A stretch of 64,000 bases of DNA from Flavobacterium tyrosinilyticum (lineage in GTDB: Bacteria; Bacteroidota; Bacteroidia; Flavobacteriales; Flavobacteriaceae): assembly GCF_023656565.1 (NCBI RefSeq), contig NZ_JAMOKG010000001.1, forward strand, positions 1,122,456-1,186,455. The letters are read 5' to 3'. Made by a program: the position numbers and the translations under genes. A model generated the notes under the pieces. That model did no database searches. It was not told where the DNA came from and was given only the letters and a program-made list of their open reading frames with translations. Numbering within the stretch: the stretch's first letter is position 1; every line of letters begins with the position of its first letter. This document shows positions 60,750 through 64,000 of the stretch, piece after piece.

Positions 60750-62867
60750 ATGGCATCAGAAGAGAAATCACTCAATTTTATTGAACAAATCATAGAGGAA
60801 GACGTAAAATCAGGTCTTTCAAATACTAAACTTCGCTTTCGTTTTCCACCAGAACCTAATGGTTATTTACACATTGGGCACGCAAGTTCTATTGCGTTAA
60901 ATTTTGGTTTAGGAATTGATTATCAATCTCCTGTGAATTTACGTTTTGATGATACAAACCCTGAAAAAGAAGAACAGGAATTTGTTGATGCTATTAAAAA
61001 AGATGTAGAGTGGCTAGGATATAAATGGGCAGAAGAATGTTATGCATCAGATTATTTCCAACAATTATACGAATGGGCAGTTTTATTAATTAAAAAAGAT
61101 AAAGCTTATGTTGACAGTCAGACTTCTGAAGAAATGGCGATCCAGAAAGGAACTCCAACAACTCCCGGAACTGATAGCCCTTACAGAAATCGTTCTGTTG
61201 AAGAAAACTTAGATTTATTCGAAAGAATGAAAAACGGTGAATTTGAGGCTGGTACACATATTCTACGTGCAAAAATTGACATGAAATCAACAAATATGTT
61301 AATGCGTGATCCAATTATGTACAGAATTTTGCATAAAGAACATCACAGAACTGGAGATGCTTGGAAAATATACCCAATGTACGATTGGGCACATGGACAA
61401 AGTGATTATTTAGAGCAGATTTCTCATTCGTTTTGTACACTAGAATTCTTGCCTCACCGTGAATTATACGATTGGTTTTTAGATCAGATTTTTGATGAAA
61501 ATAAACTGCGTCCAAAACAAAGAGAATTTGCAAGACGTAACTTATCGCATACTGTTGTTAGTAAAAGAAAATTACAGCAACTAGTTAAAGAAAAGCATGT
61601 TAACGGTTGGGATGATCCAAGAATGTCAACCATTTCTGGATTAAGAAGACGTGGTTATACAGCGGCTTCTTTACGTAATTTTGCCAATACAATTGGTATT
61701 GCAAAACGTGATAATTTAATAAATGTATCAGTTTTAGAATTCTGCATTCGTGAAGATTTGAACAAAATTGCGCCTCGTGTAATGGCTGTTTTAGATCCTG
61801 TAAAACTGGTAATTACCAATTATCCAGAAGGAAAAGAAGAGTGGTTAGAGGCTGAAAACAATCAAGAAGATGAAAGTGCAGGTTTCAGAAAAGTGCCATT
61901 TTCTCGTGAGTTATACATCGAAAGAGAAGACTTTTTGGAAGAAGCTCCAGCTAAATTTTTCCGTTTAACTTTAGGAAAAGAAGTTCGTCTTAAAAATGCT
62001 TATATTATTAAAGGTGAATCAGTTGTAAAAGATGAAAACGGTAATATTACTGAAATTCATGTAACGTATGATACCGATTCTTTAAGCGGAAGCGGAACAG
62101 AAGCAAGCCAAAGAAAAGTATCTGGAACATTGCATTGGGTTTCAATTCAGCATGCATTAGAAGCAGAAGTTCGTTTGTATGATCGTTTGTTTACAGATGA
62201 GGCTCCAGACAGTTATAAAGAGAAAAATTTCTTAGATTTTGTGAATCCAAATTCTTTAGAAATTGTAACTGGATATGTTGAACCAAGTTTATCAACAGCT
62301 CAAAATGAAGATAAATTTCAGTTTCAACGTTTAGGTTATTTTACTGTTGATAAAGACTCAACTACTTCAAAATTAGTATTTAATAAAACAGTTGGATTAA
62401 AAGATGCTTGGGAAGAAAAGGGTAAAAAAGAAGAAAATAGCATCAATAATTCTTTGAAAGATATCAACAAATATTTTAAAGTTGAGAGTAAACCAGAGCG
62501 TATTGCAATTGAAAGTGCGATAGGGGAGAACATCAAAAATATCTCTACTTTTTCTCTTTTACAAAATTCTTTGAAGAAGAATATCAACAATAATAAAGCT
62601 TCGCTGTTGTTTTCTCAATTTATTTTGAAGTATTCAAACTGGAAATCAACCGATTTTGAAGAAGAAGATATTAAGAAATTATATTCAATGTCTTTAAAAA
62701 GTGAATCTACTTATGTAAGGTCAAAAGCACTTTTAAATTTGAGAGATATTGAAAGTGAAAGTTTCAAAGATCAATATGATGATGAAATTTTGAAATTATA
62801 TTCAAATCCACCAAAAAATGCTTCAGAAAGAGAAATTGAAATTCTTTCTGAAATGGTAAAGAAGTAA
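60750..62867 (+). CDS. glnS: Glutaminyl-tRNA synthetase with a C-terminal extension
   Basis: 705 residues against roughly 555 for the E. coli enzyme. The catalytic domain carries the class I motifs PPEPNGYLHIGHASS (about 32-46) and VVSKRKL (269-275, the KMSKS equivalent), plus RFDDTNPEKEEQEFV. The two anticodon-binding barrels end near residue 550 with GLKDAWEEKG. The remaining 145 residues are helical, Ser/Asn/Lys-rich (for example ESTYVRSKALLNLRDIES), and do not look like the YqeY domain often fused to GlnRS in Bacteroidota. It charges tRNA-Gln directly. Confidence 0.95.
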   Translation: MASEEKSLNFIEQIIEEDVKSGLSNTKLRFRFPPEPNGYLHIGHASSIALNFGLGIDYQSPVNLRFDDTNPEKEEQEFVDAIKKDVEWLGYKWAEECYASDYFQQLYEWAVLLIKKDKAYVDSQTSEEMAIQKGTPTTPGTDSPYRNRSVEENLDLFERMKNGEFEAGTHILRAKIDMKSTNMLMRDPIMYRILHKEHHRTGDAWKIYPMYDWAHGQSDYLEQISHSFCTLEFLPHRELYDWFLDQIFDENKLRPKQREFARRNLSHTVVSKRKLQQLVKEKHVNGWDDPRMSTISGLRRRGYTAASLRNFANTIGIAKRDNLINVSVLEFCIREDLNKIAPRVMAVLDPVKLVITNYPEGKEEWLEAENNQEDESAGFRKVPFSRELYIEREDFLEEAPAKFFRLTLGKEVRLKNAYIIKGESVVKDENGNITEIHVTYDTDSLSGSGTEASQRKVSGTLHWVSIQHALEAEVRLYDRLFTDEAPDSYKEKNFLDFVNPNSLEIVTGYVEPSLSTAQNEDKFQFQRLGYFTVDKDSTTSKLVFNKTVGLKDAWEEKGKKEENSINNSLKDINKYFKVESKPERIAIESAIGENIKNISTFSLLQNSLKKNINNNKASLLFSQFILKYSNWKSTDFEEEDIKKLYSMSLKSESTYVRSKALLNLRDIESESFKDQYDDEILKLYSNPPKNASEREIEILSEMVKK

Positions 62868-62884
62868 TATCAACTAAATTTATG

Positions 62885-62912
62885 AAAAGCGCTTTTATAA
62901 GCGCTTTTTTTA
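62885..62912 (+). terminator. Terminator of glnS
   Basis: AAAAGCGCTT-TTAT-AAGCGCTTTT hairpin followed by a T run. Confidence 0.9.
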
Positions 62913-62951
62913 ATTATATAGATTTACTATTGAAATATATAAATTTATAAT

Positions 62952-63002
62952 TTTTATAGATTAAAAGTGACTTTCATAAATTGATTTTAATAGAAAATAA
63001 AA
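62952..63002. repeat. 51-bp direct repeat, copy 1
   Basis: Begins TTTTATAGATTAAAAGTGAC; 47 of 51 bases match 63190-63240. Confidence 0.8.
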
Positions 63003-63189
63003 TTATGTTGGATAAGAAATTCACTTTTTAATTTTTCGTCTATTTAGAAGCTTTATTTGAGTTTTTGCTTCTTTTAAGTCCCAATTTTGCTCGAAAGGTA
63101 GTTTTAATAAATTAAATTTATAAATATAATATTTTAAATTAATTATATTTATTATTTATAAAATCTATTATATTTTAAATTTATATTTA

Positions 63190-63240
63190 TTTTATAGATT
63201 AAAAATGACTTTCATAAATTAATTTTAAGAGGAAATAAAA
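63190..63240. repeat. 51-bp direct repeat, copy 2
   Basis: Begins TTTTATAGATTAAAAATGAC, 238 bases after copy 1. Confidence 0.8.
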
Positions 63241-63473
63241 AATGGTTAAATAGAAAAGACCTTTTTTAAATTTTCATGCAGCAAAACTCCTTATTTCATC
63301 TTTTTTCTTTTTTGACTCCAATTTTCTTCTCCAAATCTGAAAAATTCAGTTTTTTCCTAATTTTTAAAATTTTGACTTCAATTTTTAATTTATAAGTTTT
63401 ATTTATTGATATTTTTTAATTTTAGTATTTAATTATTATTTAATAAATTGATCATAAAATTAAAAATAATAGT

Positions 63474-63513
63474 TTTTATATATTGATTTTAACATTCATA
63501 AATTGATTTTAAG
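63474..63513. repeat. Partial direct repeat, copy 3
   Basis: Shares TTTTATA at its start and the exact core TTCATAAATTGATTTTAA, 284 bases after copy 2. Confidence 0.55.
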
Positions 63514-63956
63514 ACGTTTTTTAAACTTGATTGATAGATAACTCATTTTTTAGATTATTGTTTATTTACGGTCTTTATTTACTTTTTTACTGTTGTTTTA
63601 GTCAGTTTAACGGCTTGTTAACACACAATTGTTTATAAAGTTGCTATTTTTAACTCAATACCAAAAGTCAGAGATGATTTTTGTAAAAAATTAAAATTTG
63701 CCGTAAAGAATCTAAGTTGAAATTTATTGTTTTTAGAAACTCGTAATTTTTATAACAATAGATTTTCAAAACTGATTTCCTAAAAAGACAATTTTATGTT
63801 CTGATTTTTATTATGATGTAATTTTGATAATATTTCCCGTAAAAGATATTTTTTCAAATTGTATCGTAATGTATAAAATTCCATAATGTTGAATTTGAGT
63901 GAAAGTTTAGTTTTTAAATTTCAGGTCTGACAATTTTTAATTTAAATCTAATTATC

Positions 63957-64000
63957 ATGAAAATTTTATATTTCGCAGTAGCGCTATTATTTGCAAACGT
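63957..64000 (+). CDS. Start of a probable secreted protein, truncated by the window edge
   Basis: ATG at 63957 opens MKILYFAVALLFAN, a basic residue followed by a hydrophobic run, like the beginning of a signal peptide. Only 14 codons are visible, so no more can be said. Confidence 0.5.
   Translation, partial: MKILYFAVALLFAN

Larger units (their letters stand above)
62913..63956. other. 1-kb AT-rich noncoding region with degenerate direct repeats
   Basis: No gene can be supported. Two units of about 150 bp are collinear: one beginning 62952, one beginning 63190. Their first 51 bases are 47/51 identical. Both carry a later element of the form TTTT(T/A)A(G/C)T(C/T)CCAATTTT at about +120. A third, weaker start at 63474 shares the exact 18-base core TTCATAAATTGATTTTAA. 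Parts of the region (63105-63200) are almost pure A and T. Confidence 0.7.

Overview
The window is a 64 kb piece of a low-GC chromosome from the Bacteroidota, almost certainly Flavobacterium or a close relative. Four lines of evidence agree: SprE/PorW of the type IX secretion system (T9SS) sits beside bactofilin and a split F1Fo ATP synthase operon without atpD/atpC; two secreted proteins carry type A T9SS C-terminal sorting domains; many genes belong to Bacteroidota-specific DUF families (DUF4292, DUF4254, DUF5687, DUF6341, DUF6427, DUF6909); and -7 boxes of the form TAnnTTTG lie 10-40 bases before many start codons. Several starts were set by that box, because alternative upstream TTG codons fall inside it.

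Layout. 1-1085 is the 3' part of a SusD gene. 1152-7626 (minus) is an envelope operon: degenerate LytM/EnvC-like protein, DUF4292 lipoprotein, TPR protein, sugar nucleotidyltransferase, dut, flippase. 7722-8168 is a GNAT acetyltransferase. 8519-8945 is noncoding and holds a tandem array of 89-bp hairpin units behind a promoter. 8961-17863 (minus) runs sprE, bactofilin, AtpZ-like, an AtpI-position membrane protein, atpB-E-F-H-A-G. 17954-28000 holds an ABC exporter pair, a ferredoxin-type reductase, small conserved proteins, a GT9 glycosyltransferase with DUF4254, upp, DUF6427, DUF6341 and purD. 27777-29660 has a PaaK/CapK-like ligase and an ORF6N protein. 29696-38315 (minus) is a tightly overlapping surface-polysaccharide cluster (glycosyltransferases, UDP-glucuronate decarboxylase-like enzyme, two Wzy/WaaL-like membrane proteins, Wzx flippase), followed upstream by a lipoprotein and a Wzz-like protein. 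38937-44249 continues with DUF6909, GH3, an M23-N-terminal-like protein and tatA, which is only 59 codons.

44269-47456 is an accessory cassette: two tandem paralogues, each with two DUF1266-like units, flanked by an identical 39-bp direct repeat that is also the tatA terminator. Next come a GH8 glycosidase exported by T9SS, a small secreted protein, tex, DUF1294 and rpiB. A long AT-rich gap follows, holding a decayed 3' fragment of the DUF2007 gene. That fragment and the intact DUF2007 gene bracket a secreted seven-repeat beta-propeller protein. 55714-64000 has rnr, DUF2807, LysE, a 102-bp inverted-repeat element, tRNA-Cys, a ParE/RelE toxin-antitoxin pair that runs directly into folB, glnS with an unusual C-terminal extension, and a 1-kb very AT-rich region with degenerate repeats before the start of another secreted protein.

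Most of the window is core metabolism and envelope biogenesis. The most unusual elements are the tandem hairpin RNA locus, the two cassettes bracketed by duplicated ends of neighbouring genes, the ORF6N palindrome repeated in its own coding sequence and 3' flank, and the toxin-antitoxin-folB operon.
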